Shown here one piece after another: positions 17,374 through 25,488 of a stretch of DNA of 57,152 bases. Each line of letters opens with the position of its first letter. Position 1 is the stretch's first letter. Where the stretch lies: assembly GCA_016936215.1 (NCBI GenBank), contig JAFGPL010000047.1, forward strand, positions 1-57,152, read 5' to 3'. A program made the translations under genes and the position numbers. The notes below the pieces were generated by a model. It was not told the DNA's origin. It ran no database searches and was given only the letters and a program-made list of their open reading frames with translations. Origin of the DNA: Bacteroidales bacterium (lineage in GTDB: Bacteria > Bacteroidota > Bacteroidia > Bacteroidales > UBA10428).

Positions 17374-17634
17374 TTATTCAGCTACCGGAATTACAGAAAC
17401 GTAAGATTTGTTATTTTTTCTCTTCCTGAATTCTACTGTTCCGTCGGTTAAGGCAAACAGGGTATGGTCTTTTCCCATTCCGACATTAAGCCCCGGAAAG
17501 TGTGTTGTACCCCTTTGGCGTACAAGTATATTTCCGGCTTTGGCAACCTGACCGCCGAATAATTTAACGCCAAGGCGTTTACTTTCGGATTCCCTGCCGT
17601 TTCTTGAACTACCAGCTCCTTTCTTATGTGCCAT
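17374..17634 (-). CDS. rpmA: 50S ribosomal protein L27
   Basis: This 86-residue protein is the L27 of the large subunit, whose N-terminus reaches the peptidyl-transferase centre. The start [16 protein letters not shown] is typical, and there is no Firmicutes-type cleaved N-terminal extension. It is co-transcribed with rplU (19 nt upstream) and ends 18 nt before a strong terminator. Confidence 0.98.
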   Translation of the reverse strand: MAHKKGAGSSRNGRESESKRLGVKLFGGQVAKAGNILVRQRGTTHFPGLNVGMGKDHTLFALTDGTVEFRKRKNNKSYVSVIPVAE

Positions 17635-17653
17635 TTCGATATACTTTTAAATG

Positions 17654-18235
17654 TTATTTACTCTTTTTGGTACCTGATGCTTTTTTTTCAGCAGCGGGTT
17701 TTTTTTCAGCTTTGGCCTTAGGTTCAGCTTTTGTTTTTTTGGCTGTGGGTGTTGCCTTTACCTCGTCACCATCGCTTTTCTTTGAAGTTGTTTTTTTGGC
17801 TTTTGGTTGAACATCTTCGGTTTCAGGTGCAGTTGCAACAACTGTTTCTTCAACAGCAGTTTCAGTTTTCACCGGTTCTTCAGTCTTTTCTTTTTTTGGT
17901 GAGGTGGTTTTCTTCGAAGCACCGCTTTCAAGGATATCGTCAATTAATAATTCGGTAAGATATTGCCTGTGACCATTAAGTGTCCTGAAGCCTTTTTTTC
18001 TTTTTTTCTTGAAAACTATTACTTTGTCACCTTTAAGGTGAGATACGATTTTGGCTGTTACCATTGCATTCTTTACATATGGGTCACCAACCATCACCTT
18101 TCCGTCATTGTCAATAAGTAATACCTTATCGAGCTCAACAACAGAACCTTCTTTGTCCTGAAGTCGGTGAACAAATACTTTTTTATTTTTCTCAACCTTA
18201 AATTGTTGACCGGCAATTGATACTATAGCGTACAT
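17654..18235 (-). CDS. rplU: 50S ribosomal protein L21 with long low-complexity tail
   Basis: Residues 1-103 form a normal L21 ([19 protein letters not shown] ... [16 protein letters not shown]), which binds 23S rRNA in the large subunit. A tail of about 90 residues follows, made almost entirely of Lys, Ala, Thr, Glu and Pro, so the protein is 193 residues instead of the usual 103-105. The start is the ATG at 18235; an upstream TTG three codons earlier does not fit the family. A near-perfect promoter lies 33 nt upstream and rpmA follows after 19 nt. Confidence 0.95.
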   Translation of the reverse strand: MYAIVSIAGQQFKVEKNKKVFVHRLQDKEGSVVELDKVLLIDNDGKVMVGDPYVKNAMVTAKIVSHLKGDKVIVFKKKRKKGFRTLNGHRQYLTELLIDDILESGASKKTTSPKKEKTEEPVKTETAVEETVVATAPETEDVQPKAKKTTSKKSDGDEVKATPTAKKTKAEPKAKAEKKPAAEKKASGTKKSK

Positions 18236-18267
18236 TGAATTCAATTTTCAATTATTATTTGGGACTG

Positions 18268-18298
18268 CAAAAATATAAAAGTTTGATTGAACTGCAAA
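18268..18298 (-). promoter_or_regulatory. Promoter of rplU-rpmA
   Basis: On the minus strand, TTTG (18298-18295) and TATTTTTG (18275-18268) are separated by exactly 19 nt. Both match the Bacteroidota primary-sigma consensus TTTG-N19-TAnnTTTG. The expected transcription start is about 18261, giving a leader of roughly 25 nt. Confidence 0.7.
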
Positions 18299-18433
18299 CA
18301 TTTACGAATTTTTTATTTTTCAGGTAAAAATTATTTTTTCTTAATGCTTGCATATAAATGGAACAAAGCGTGCATTATTTGATAGATCAAAGATAGAAAA
18401 GAGACCATAATTACATTTGAATTTTGATTTCAT

Positions 18434-18441
18434 TATATTTG
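18434..18441 (+). promoter_or_regulatory. Candidate -7 element for the DUF151 gene
   Basis: TATATTTG followed by C lies 39 nt before the ATG at 18481, in the divergent spacer shared with rplU. Upstream TTTG copies are closer (about 7-14 nt) than the normal spacing, so the call rests on the -7 match. Confidence 0.45.
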
Positions 18442-18480
18442 CATCTATATTAGTTCTAAAAATTTTCTTTTAAGCAAAGA

Positions 18481-19095
18481 ATGACGAAGGTTAAACTGAA
18501 CGTTTTAGGAATATCATACAGTCAGACTCAAACCGGTGCATATGCATTGGTATTATCAGAAGAAGGGGGCAAGAGGCGGATACCTATTATTGTAGGTGGT
18601 TTTGAAGCACAGGCCATTGCTATTCAACTTGAGGGTTTGAAACCTCCACGGCCCTTGACACACGATCTTTTTCTGAATTTTGCAAAAACGTTTAATATAG
18701 ATTTGCTTGAAGTTACAATATATAAGCTGGAAGAAGGGGTATTTTTTTCGAAGCTTACCTGCGACAACGGGAAAAATATTATAGAAATTGATGCCCGCAC
18801 ATCAGATGCCATTGCACTTGCACTAAGGTTCAGGTGCCCGATTTATACTACAGAAGAAATTATGCAAAGGGCAGGTATCATACTCGATTTTGAGAAGGAA
18901 CAAGGGGAGCAGCCTGTATCTGAAAAAAGTTCAGGCACCCGTGATATAAAAATTGAAGACCATTCAAAAAGCGAGGAGCTTAAAAATATAAAAACCCAGG
19001 ATTTGAAATCTTTGCTCGATGAGGCTATTCGTGATGAAAATTACGAAAGGGCCTCTTTAATAAGGGATGAAATTAACCGTAGGAAGAACAGATAA
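18481..19095 (+). CDS. DUF151 bifunctional-nuclease-family protein with UVR motif
   Basis: This 204-residue cytosolic protein has an N-terminal DUF151 domain (about 1-135: GAYALVLSEEGGKRRIPIIVGGFEAQAIAI, then IDARTSDAIALALR). Plant and bacterial relatives are called bifunctional nucleases, although physiological roles are uncertain. A charged linker leads to a UvrB/UvrC-type motif at the C-terminus (LKSLLDEAIRDENYERASLIRDEINRR cut here as LLDEAIRDENYERAS and IRDEINRR), a helical hairpin used for protein contacts. This domain pair is usual in Bacteroidota. The kinase gene begins 47 nt downstream and no terminator is obvious between them. Confidence 0.88.
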   Translation: MTKVKLNVLGISYSQTQTGAYALVLSEEGGKRRIPIIVGGFEAQAIAIQLEGLKPPRPLTHDLFLNFAKTFNIDLLEVTIYKLEEGVFFSKLTCDNGKNIIEIDARTSDAIALALRFRCPIYTTEEIMQRAGIILDFEKEQGEQPVSEKSSGTRDIKIEDHSKSEELKNIKTQDLKSLLDEAIRDENYERASLIRDEINRRKNR

Positions 19096-19142
19096 GCTTT
19101 TCACGGTAATTATCATATTATAAGTTTTTCAAAAACAGTTGT

Positions 19143-22100
19143 ATGGCACCGGGCCCTGATAATAATAATCAGATACTTAGAATAAAGGAACTGGAACGTC
19201 AGGTTGCACTATATCTGACCGATCTCGATAAATATAAAAATATTTTCGAGGATGCCCCTATTGGCATATTCAGGGCCACCATAGGCGGACGCTATATCGA
19301 AGCTAATTCTACACTAGCCAGGTTGCTTGGTTACCACGATATAAATGAATTGATAAAAAATGTAACCGATATTGGTAAACAGGTATTTTCAAAATCGGGG
19401 GAAAGAAAAAAGCTGCTCAGGATTTGTTACAAGGCTTACAATACGATAAATCAGAAAACTGTTTTTAAAAAAAAGGACGGTTCGTTGCTCCCGGTAGCTC
19501 TGACCTATAAAATGGTTAGAAATGCCAAAAAAAAGCCGTTATATGTGGCGGGGGTTGTGGAAGATATCTCTGAGAAGAAAATTGTAGAAGAAAACCTCAT
19601 CAGGGAAAAAAACCAGCTCCGGGCTATTATTGACAATATACCGGATTATATTTACCTTAAAAATTGTGAGGGGGAGTTTATTCTTGCAAACAAGGCTTTT
19701 GCCTACCTCGTTAAGGTCTCTGAACCCGATGAGCTTGTCAGCAAACAGAAACTTAATATCTCTTCAAATGAATTTGCCACTAACACGCTGAAAGATGATT
19801 TTGAAATTATCAGAAAAGGCAAATCAGTATACAATAAAGAAATATCGGGGTATAACAGTAACATTTCGAGTTATGTTTATGCTTATTTCACCAAGATACC
19901 TTTCAGGGATGAACACGGTCGTGTAGCCGGAATGATAAGCATTGGCAGAAATGTTACCGAACTGAAAAAAGCCGAACAAAAAATCATCGAAAGCCAGACA
20001 AGCTTTAAGACAATTATTGAAAGCGCCAATAGTGCAATATGGCTTCTTGACAGGAATTATACCGTTATAGCGGCAAATTCTTATTTTACCACTTTTTTTA
20101 AATCATGTTTCGGCAAAGAAATCAAGCCGGGTGATAATTTTTACTCCCTTCTTCCCGATAAGCAAAAGCCTAACTGGAAAAGAGTTTTTCGTAAAGCCCT
20201 TGAAGGTAATAGCTGGACAAAAGATGACGGGTTTATCATCAATGGGTCACAGACATATTTCGAACTTACCGTGAACCCGATTATTGATGACAATAAAAAA
20301 ATAACCGGGGTTACATTTTTTCTTACCGATGTTACCGAAAGAAAAGTTACCGAAGATGCCATTAAAGAGAGTGAAGAACGATTCAGGCAACTGGCAGAAA
20401 ATACCAACGATGCTTTTATCTTAAGCGATAAATCGGGAGTGTTGTGGGCCAACCTGGCATTTGAAAAGTTGTTTTACAAAAGGGTTTCAGATTTACTGCT
20501 CAATCCCTTTGTAATTGATGAAATCATTCACCCCGATGATAAGAACAAATATTTTAAATATTCAAGAAAAGGTTATTCATCAAAAGATTCGGTGCAGGGC
20601 GGCCGTTACCGTATTATGCTCCCCGATGGCAAAATAAGATGGCTCTGGGGAAGAACTTTTCCAATACGCAATGAAGAAAATAAAGTTTACAGGTATGTAA
20701 CGGTAATCAGCGATATTACCGAGCAATTTGAATTGCAAAACATCATAGCGAAAACAAAGACTCAACAAAAGGCAATTCTCGATAACATACCCTACCTTGC
20801 ATGGCTGAAAGACAATGATGGCCGCTATATCTCGGTTAACAGGCCTTTTGCCGAAAAATTTGGCCTTGAGCCCGATGAAATTATCGGAAAGACAGATTTT
20901 GACATTGCCCCCGGGGAAGATGCCGAACAAATTCATAAAACCGACATGCAGGTGATGAAAAAAGGTTCGAGGCAACTATTTGAAGCTGTTGAAGGTTCGG
21001 GGAAAGAAAAAAAATGGATCGAAACCTTTAAAACACCCATTTTTAATGACGAAGGAAAGTTAATTGGAATTACAGGTATTTCACGGGATATAACCGAACG
21101 GAAAAACATGGAAGAGGTATCCAGGGAGCGTGAAGAACATTTTTCAGCCCTGCTGCAGAACTCTTCAGACTCCATTACCATACTCGATAAAAACGGATTG
21201 ATAATATTCGAAAACTCACCTAAGAACAAGATTTCCGATTTTAATATCGAAGAGCTCATCGGCAAGTCAATCTTTGAAATCATTCATCCTGATGAGGAGG
21301 AAAATTTCCGTGAACTTTTCAAAGAAGTTTTGTCAAAACCGGGTAAACAGATTAAGAAGGAGTACCGCAGCCTGCATAAAAACCGAAAGTGGATTTATGT
21401 TGAAAGCATTTTTTCAAACCAAATCAACAATCCTGTTATTAATGGTATTGTAGTGAATTCACGCGACATCTCCGAACGAAAAATGGGAGAGCTGAAAGAA
21501 AAAGTATATCACGATAACCTGGTGTTTTTAAGCAATTCGGCGCTCGACCTACTGGGAATATCATCCAAAGAAGATATTTTTCTTTACATCGGGGTGAAAC
21601 TATTACAATTTCTTGAAAGTGCTGTTATTATTGTATCCTCCTATGTTGAAGAGAAAAATGTTTTCAGGATCGAGTGTTTTACAGGCCCCGACGGGATCAA
21701 TAGACTCATTCCGCAGTATTTCGGCAAAGACCTGGTAGGAATTACTTTCCCCAACAACAATAAGCTCTCTGACCTGAGCACTGCTGGCTCTGTAATGACA
21801 ATCAAAGACAACCTCGAACTATTTCAGTTTAAAGATATTGATTACCAGGATTTTTTAAAAACAATTGATAAACTGCAGGTACATAAAATCTATAATATCT
21901 CCCTCGCCCGGCACAATAAATTGCTTGGAAATATTACCATTTTCACCCTCAATAAAACAATTATTAAGTTCAAGCATATTATCGAAACATTCGTGCACCA
22001 GGTGGCAGTCGCCCTGCACCGTAGCCAGCTCGAATACGAATTGGTGAAGGCAAAGGAGAAAGCTGAAGAATCTGATAAATTGAAAACTGCATTTCTTGCA

Positions 22101-23201
22101 AATATGTCGCACGAAATAAGGACCCCAATGAACGGGATACTTGGTTTTGCAGAAATGCTTAATGATGAATCACTTAGCGTTGGAAACCGTAAGAAATACC
22201 TCGACATCATTCACAGCAACGGTAAAATGCTTATAAACCTGATTGACGATATTATTGATTTTGCAAAGATTGAGGCCGGACAGATCAATATTGTACCCCA
22301 GGATTTTTCACTCAATACCCTGCTGTCACAGATACATTCTTCTTTTCTTACAGAACAGATTAAAAAAGACAGCTCAAAGGTTAAGCTTGTTGTTAAAAAA
22401 TCACTTACAAACGAAGATAGTTACATTAATGCCGATCCGAACAGATTGAGGCAAATCTTAACTAACCTTATCGGCAATTCTTTCAAATTCACCGATACAG
22501 GGTTTATTGAGTTTGGTTATAAAAAGACAAGAAATAATTATCTTCATTTTTTTGTGAAAGATACCGGCATCGGTATCGCTTCGGATAAGTTAAAGGTTAT
22601 CTTCGACAGGTTTATCCAGGCTGATAGTTCTTCCACGCGTAAATACGGTGGTTCAGGACTTGGACTTGCTATTTCAAAAGGTTTTGCAGAATTGCTTGGC
22701 GGACAAATGTGGGCTGAATCAGAAGAAGGCAAGGGTTCAATTTTTCATTTTACCATACCCTATGTCTCTGCAAAAAAAGTACAGGGTGAAGACATTGCTA
22801 AAAGACGCCCAAAAAAGAATTATGACTGGGAAGGAAAAGTCTTTCTTATCGCCGAAGACGATAAGTTCAGTTATAAATTTCTTGAAAGTTTTCTGAAACA
22901 GACCAAGGCCGAAGTATTGCATGCCATTGATGGAAAAGAGGCTATTGATATCTGTTTGAAAAACAATATTGATTTGGTACTTATGGATATTCAGATGCCC
23001 GAGATGAATGGCCTGCAGGCTACCGAAGTCATAAAAAAATTCAATAAACACCTTCCGGTCATTGCCCAGACGGCCAATGCAATTAACGAAGAGAAGCAAA
23101 AATGCTACGAGGCAGGTTGCGACGATTTTGTTACAAAACCTGTCAATATCGCTGAACTCTACTCTAAAATAGACAAATGGCTGACAATTAGAAAATCATA
23201 A
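19143..23201 (+). CDS. Soluble hybrid histidine kinase with six PAS domains, GAF-like region and receiver
   Basis: This 1352-residue kinase has no membrane segment or signal peptide, so it senses cytosolic or diffusible cues. Six PAS units are seen, each ending in a D-I/V-S/T-E-like hinge near residues 144, 274, 399, 525, 655 and 782. A GAF-like region follows (about 800-965). Then come HisKA with His990 (NMSHEIRTPMN), an ATPase domain (N-box around 1105; G-boxes DTGIGIA and GGSGLGLAISKGF) and a C-terminal receiver with Asp1282 (VLMDIQMPEMNG) and Lys in VTKPVN. The receiver is attached to no output domain, and no response-regulator gene is adjacent, so phosphate is probably passed to a phosphotransfer protein elsewhere. 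The glycosyltransferase gene begins 13 nt later. Confidence 0.93.
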   Translation: MAPGPDNNNQILRIKELERQVALYLTDLDKYKNIFEDAPIGIFRATIGGRYIEANSTLARLLGYHDINELIKNVTDIGKQVFSKSGERKKLLRICYKAYNTINQKTVFKKKDGSLLPVALTYKMVRNAKKKPLYVAGVVEDISEKKIVEENLIREKNQLRAIIDNIPDYIYLKNCEGEFILANKAFAYLVKVSEPDELVSKQKLNISSNEFATNTLKDDFEIIRKGKSVYNKEISGYNSNISSYVYAYFTKIPFRDEHGRVAGMISIGRNVTELKKAEQKIIESQTSFKTIIESANSAIWLLDRNYTVIAANSYFTTFFKSCFGKEIKPGDNFYSLLPDKQKPNWKRVFRKALEGNSWTKDDGFIINGSQTYFELTVNPIIDDNKKITGVTFFLTDVTERKVTEDAIKESEERFRQLAENTNDAFILSDKSGVLWANLAFEKLFYKRVSDLLLNPFVIDEIIHPDDKNKYFKYSRKGYSSKDSVQGGRYRIMLPDGKIRWLWGRTFPIRNEENKVYRYVTVISDITEQFELQNIIAKTKTQQKAILDNIPYLAWLKDNDGRYISVNRPFAEKFGLEPDEIIGKTDFDIAPGEDAEQIHKTDMQVMKKGSRQLFEAVEGSGKEKKWIETFKTPIFNDEGKLIGITGISRDITERKNMEEVSREREEHFSALLQNSSDSITILDKNGLIIFENSPKNKISDFNIEELIGKSIFEIIHPDEEENFRELFKEVLSKPGKQIKKEYRSLHKNRKWIYVESIFSNQINNPVINGIVVNSRDISERKMGELKEKVYHDNLVFLSNSALDLLGISSKEDIFLYIGVKLLQFLESAVIIVSSYVEEKNVFRIECFTGPDGINRLIPQYFGKDLVGITFPNNNKLSDLSTAGSVMTIKDNLELFQFKDIDYQDFLKTIDKLQVHKIYNISLARHNKLLGNITIFTLNKTIIKFKHIIETFVHQVAVALHRSQLEYELVKAKEKAEESDKLKTAFLANMSHEIRTPMNGILGFAEMLNDESLSVGNRKKYLDIIHSNGKMLINLIDDIIDFAKIEAGQINIVPQDFSLNTLLSQIHSSFLTEQIKKDSSKVKLVVKKSLTNEDSYINADPNRLRQILTNLIGNSFKFTDTGFIEFGYKKTRNNYLHFFVKDTGIGIASDKLKVIFDRFIQADSSSTRKYGGSGLGLAISKGFAELLGGQMWAESEEGKGSIFHFTIPYVSAKKVQGEDIAKRRPKKNYDWEGKVFLIAEDDKFSYKFLESFLKQTKAEVLHAIDGKEAIDICLKNNIDLVLMDIQMPEMNGLQATEVIKKFNKHLPVIAQTANAINEEKQKCYEAGCDDFVTKPVNIAELYSKIDKWLTIRKS

Positions 23202-23214
23202 GCCGGGTTTTTGA

Positions 23215-24360
23215 ATGTGCCTGATCGAATACTTTTCCCTGATTATTATTTTTATCTATGTTCTAACCATAGTATTTATTTTCGCCGGATGGTTAAAACT
23301 GAAAAAAGGTGTTTCTATTCGTACCGGCAGATTTCCTTTTATAAGCGTGATAATTGCAGCACGCAACGAAGAAAAGAACATCGGCCGGTTGCTTGAGGAC
23401 CTGACTGCACAGTGCTATCCGTCCGAAAAATTTGAAATAATAGTAGCAGACGACCATTCCGGTGACCGCACGGTTGAAATAGTACATCAGTTTTGCCGGC
23501 GCTATCCGGGGCTAATCAGGTGCATACCTGCAAAGCAGGATAACGAAGGTAAAAAGCATGCGCTGGACAGGGGGATAAAATCTGCCAAAGGAGATTTGAT
23601 CCTCACTACAGATGCAGATTGCAGGGTATCCCCGCGTTGGATAAGCTCTTTTACAGATTTTTACCTCTCTGAAAACAAGCCTAAAATGATTCCCGGCCTG
23701 GTTGACTTTGAAGAAAGCAAGGGTATTTTTATGGCATTACAAAACCTTGAATTTCTAAGTCTGGTAGGTTCAGGGGCTGGTGCGGCCGGTATTGTAAAAC
23801 CTGTTTACTGCAATGCTGCAAACCTGTTTTTTGAAAAGCAGGTTTACCTGCAAATGAACGATCCGTTAGAACGTCGTACGGTTTCTGGTGACGATACCTT
23901 TTTGTTACACCATGTTAAAAAGTTATTTCCCGGTAAGATTAAACTGTTGAAGTCTTCTGATGCTATGGTTAAAACTAAGCCTGCGGCCACTTTAAATGAA
24001 TTTTTCCGGCAGCGTATTCGCTGGGCTTCAAAGGCCAGGTATTATAAAGATTACAGTATTTTGTTCCTGGCAGGTATTGTTGGGATAACCAATACAGCTA
24101 TGATCGGATGGTTTGCAGGCCTGTTTTTATTCGGGGTTAAAATGCATGGATGGATTGTATTAATAAAAATCCTGTCAGACTGGTTGATGATTACACCGGT
24201 TTTGTCATTCTTTCAGAAAAAGAGGTTACATTGTTATGTGCCTGTTTTATCGCTACTATATCCTTTTTACATTGTTACAATAACCATAGCTTCTGCATTT
24301 GCAAAAGTAAAATGGAAGGGCAGGGTTTACAGCAATAAAACAAAGGTATTAACCCCTTGA
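23215..24360 (+). CDS. Family 2 membrane glycosyltransferase
   Basis: This 381-residue enzyme has one N-terminal membrane helix, a GT-A catalytic domain and three C-terminal membrane helices. Nucleotide-sugar motifs are visible: VIIAARNEEKNIG, VADDHSGD, LTTDADCRV (DxD), SGDDTFL and the RQRIRWASKA motif related to (Q/R)xxRW of processive synthases. It should transfer sugars at the inner membrane to a lipid or polysaccharide acceptor. It lies 13 nt after the large kinase and is probably co-transcribed, which suggests a signal-linked polysaccharide, though no other biosynthesis genes are present here. The downstream gene converges with 12 nt between. Confidence 0.87.
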   Translation: MCLIEYFSLIIIFIYVLTIVFIFAGWLKLKKGVSIRTGRFPFISVIIAARNEEKNIGRLLEDLTAQCYPSEKFEIIVADDHSGDRTVEIVHQFCRRYPGLIRCIPAKQDNEGKKHALDRGIKSAKGDLILTTDADCRVSPRWISSFTDFYLSENKPKMIPGLVDFEESKGIFMALQNLEFLSLVGSGAGAAGIVKPVYCNAANLFFEKQVYLQMNDPLERRTVSGDDTFLLHHVKKLFPGKIKLLKSSDAMVKTKPAATLNEFFRQRIRWASKARYYKDYSILFLAGIVGITNTAMIGWFAGLFLFGVKMHGWIVLIKILSDWLMITPVLSFFQKKRLHCYVPVLSLLYPFYIVTITIASAFAKVKWKGRVYSNKTKVLTP

Positions 24361-24372
24361 CCGGAAAATTTT

Positions 24373-25407
24373 TTATTTAACCAGGACTACTTGCTGTGTT
24401 TCTGAATTTCCGTTAATGGATACCTTTATATAATAGGTGCCATCAGTATATTTTTCACGTGATATATCAGACTGCAATTTACGGCTGCCTGGCTGCATCA
24501 TTTCATTGGATAATGTTCCGGTTTTACGGCCTTTGATATCAAACAGTTCTATGGTTACCATACTTTCTTCCTCCAGTGTAAAGCTAATGTTCAGAAATTC
24601 ACTGGCAGGATTGGGAAATACATCAAACATTTTGTCTTTGCTGATAACAGGGTTTTCCTTTTCTGCAAGTTTGGTGGCTTTGTTATTATACGCGGCCTGG
24701 TAAACATAGGAAGTATTCTGGTTTACGGAAGTTTTAATAGAAGTTAATACCAGCAAAGGGTATCGGTGCCAGTCGCAATACCACCTGTAGGTAGTAATAA
24801 GTACATCCTGGGGCACTCCTGATAATTCGTAGCTGTATGATTTTGTAGTTTTTACCCTTAAGGTATTGTCAACTGTGAAATTGCCTGGGAGAATCAGCTT
24901 TCCGTAGCCATCGCCCAGTATTTCATAATTACCCGAAATATCACTTGTTGAATTCCCGTATTTATATGTGCCCCTGAAAGTACCTTCATAAATATCATGC
25001 ATGGTAAAAGGGTAAACCATTTTAACAAAAGGTTTGTCGAAGGTAGTTACAACCTGATTATTAAGCGAGCTGTAACCATACTGTTCTACCCTGTCTTCGG
25101 TAATCCTGAAATAGAAACGGTTATTGAACTCGTTCAGCTCGGTATTTGCCTGCGGAAAAAGCTGGGTATTGGATGAATGGTATGAGCTTTGTACATAACC
25201 TGTAAAATCGCTGGTAGTTTCCAGGGTTGAAAAATCCCAGGTAACATTGGCCCCCCGGGCTCCCGGATCGGCATATTTACAGAGTTTCATTACGTTGTTT
25301 GACTCATTTCTGATGGCGTGTTTTTCAAATTCAAGCACAATAGGTTTTTGTGCGAATAAAAAAGCCGATGTGGCAGCGAGTAAAGCGATTATTGTTATCT
25401 TTTTCAT
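24373..25407 (-). CDS. Secreted protein with T9SS type A C-terminal sorting domain
   Basis: This 344-residue protein has a signal peptide (ITIIALLAATSAFLFAQ) and a central region without a domain I recognise. The last 80 residues form a Por-type sorting domain: FDVFPNPASEFLNISF, VTIELFDIKGRK and the final DGTYYIKVSING...QQVVLVK. That domain directs export through the type IX system and usually attachment to the cell surface by the sortase PorU. The cargo body has no visible enzymatic motif. Its neighbour recQ is on the same strand, but an 81-nt gap and a candidate promoter upstream suggest separate transcription. Confidence 0.85.
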   Translation of the reverse strand: MKKITIIALLAATSAFLFAQKPIVLEFEKHAIRNESNNVMKLCKYADPGARGANVTWDFSTLETTSDFTGYVQSSYHSSNTQLFPQANTELNEFNNRFYFRITEDRVEQYGYSSLNNQVVTTFDKPFVKMVYPFTMHDIYEGTFRGTYKYGNSTSDISGNYEILGDGYGKLILPGNFTVDNTLRVKTTKSYSYELSGVPQDVLITTYRWYCDWHRYPLLVLTSIKTSVNQNTSYVYQAAYNNKATKLAEKENPVISKDKMFDVFPNPASEFLNISFTLEEESMVTIELFDIKGRKTGTLSNEMMQPGSRKLQSDISREKYTDGTYYIKVSINGNSETQQVVLVK

Positions 25408-25440
25408 AGTACGATGGTTTTTACCGGTATTTTTCTAAAT

Positions 25441-25448
25441 CAAAATTA
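25441..25448 (-). promoter_or_regulatory. Candidate -7 element for the T9SS cargo gene
   Basis: On the minus strand TAATTTTG matches TAnnTTTG, 33 nt before the ATG at 25407. A perfect DnaA-box-like 9-mer (TGTGGATAA) lies next to it at 25457-25465. No -33 element is clear. Confidence 0.35.
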
Positions 25449-25488
25449 TCAAAAAGTGTGGATAAAAACTTACTATAATTGTTAAAAA

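Noticed and set aside
19143-23201. DNA-level repeats or CRISPR-like units in the kinase gene
   Set aside because: The repetition is in protein (six PAS domains), with diverged DNA and no constant spacer length.
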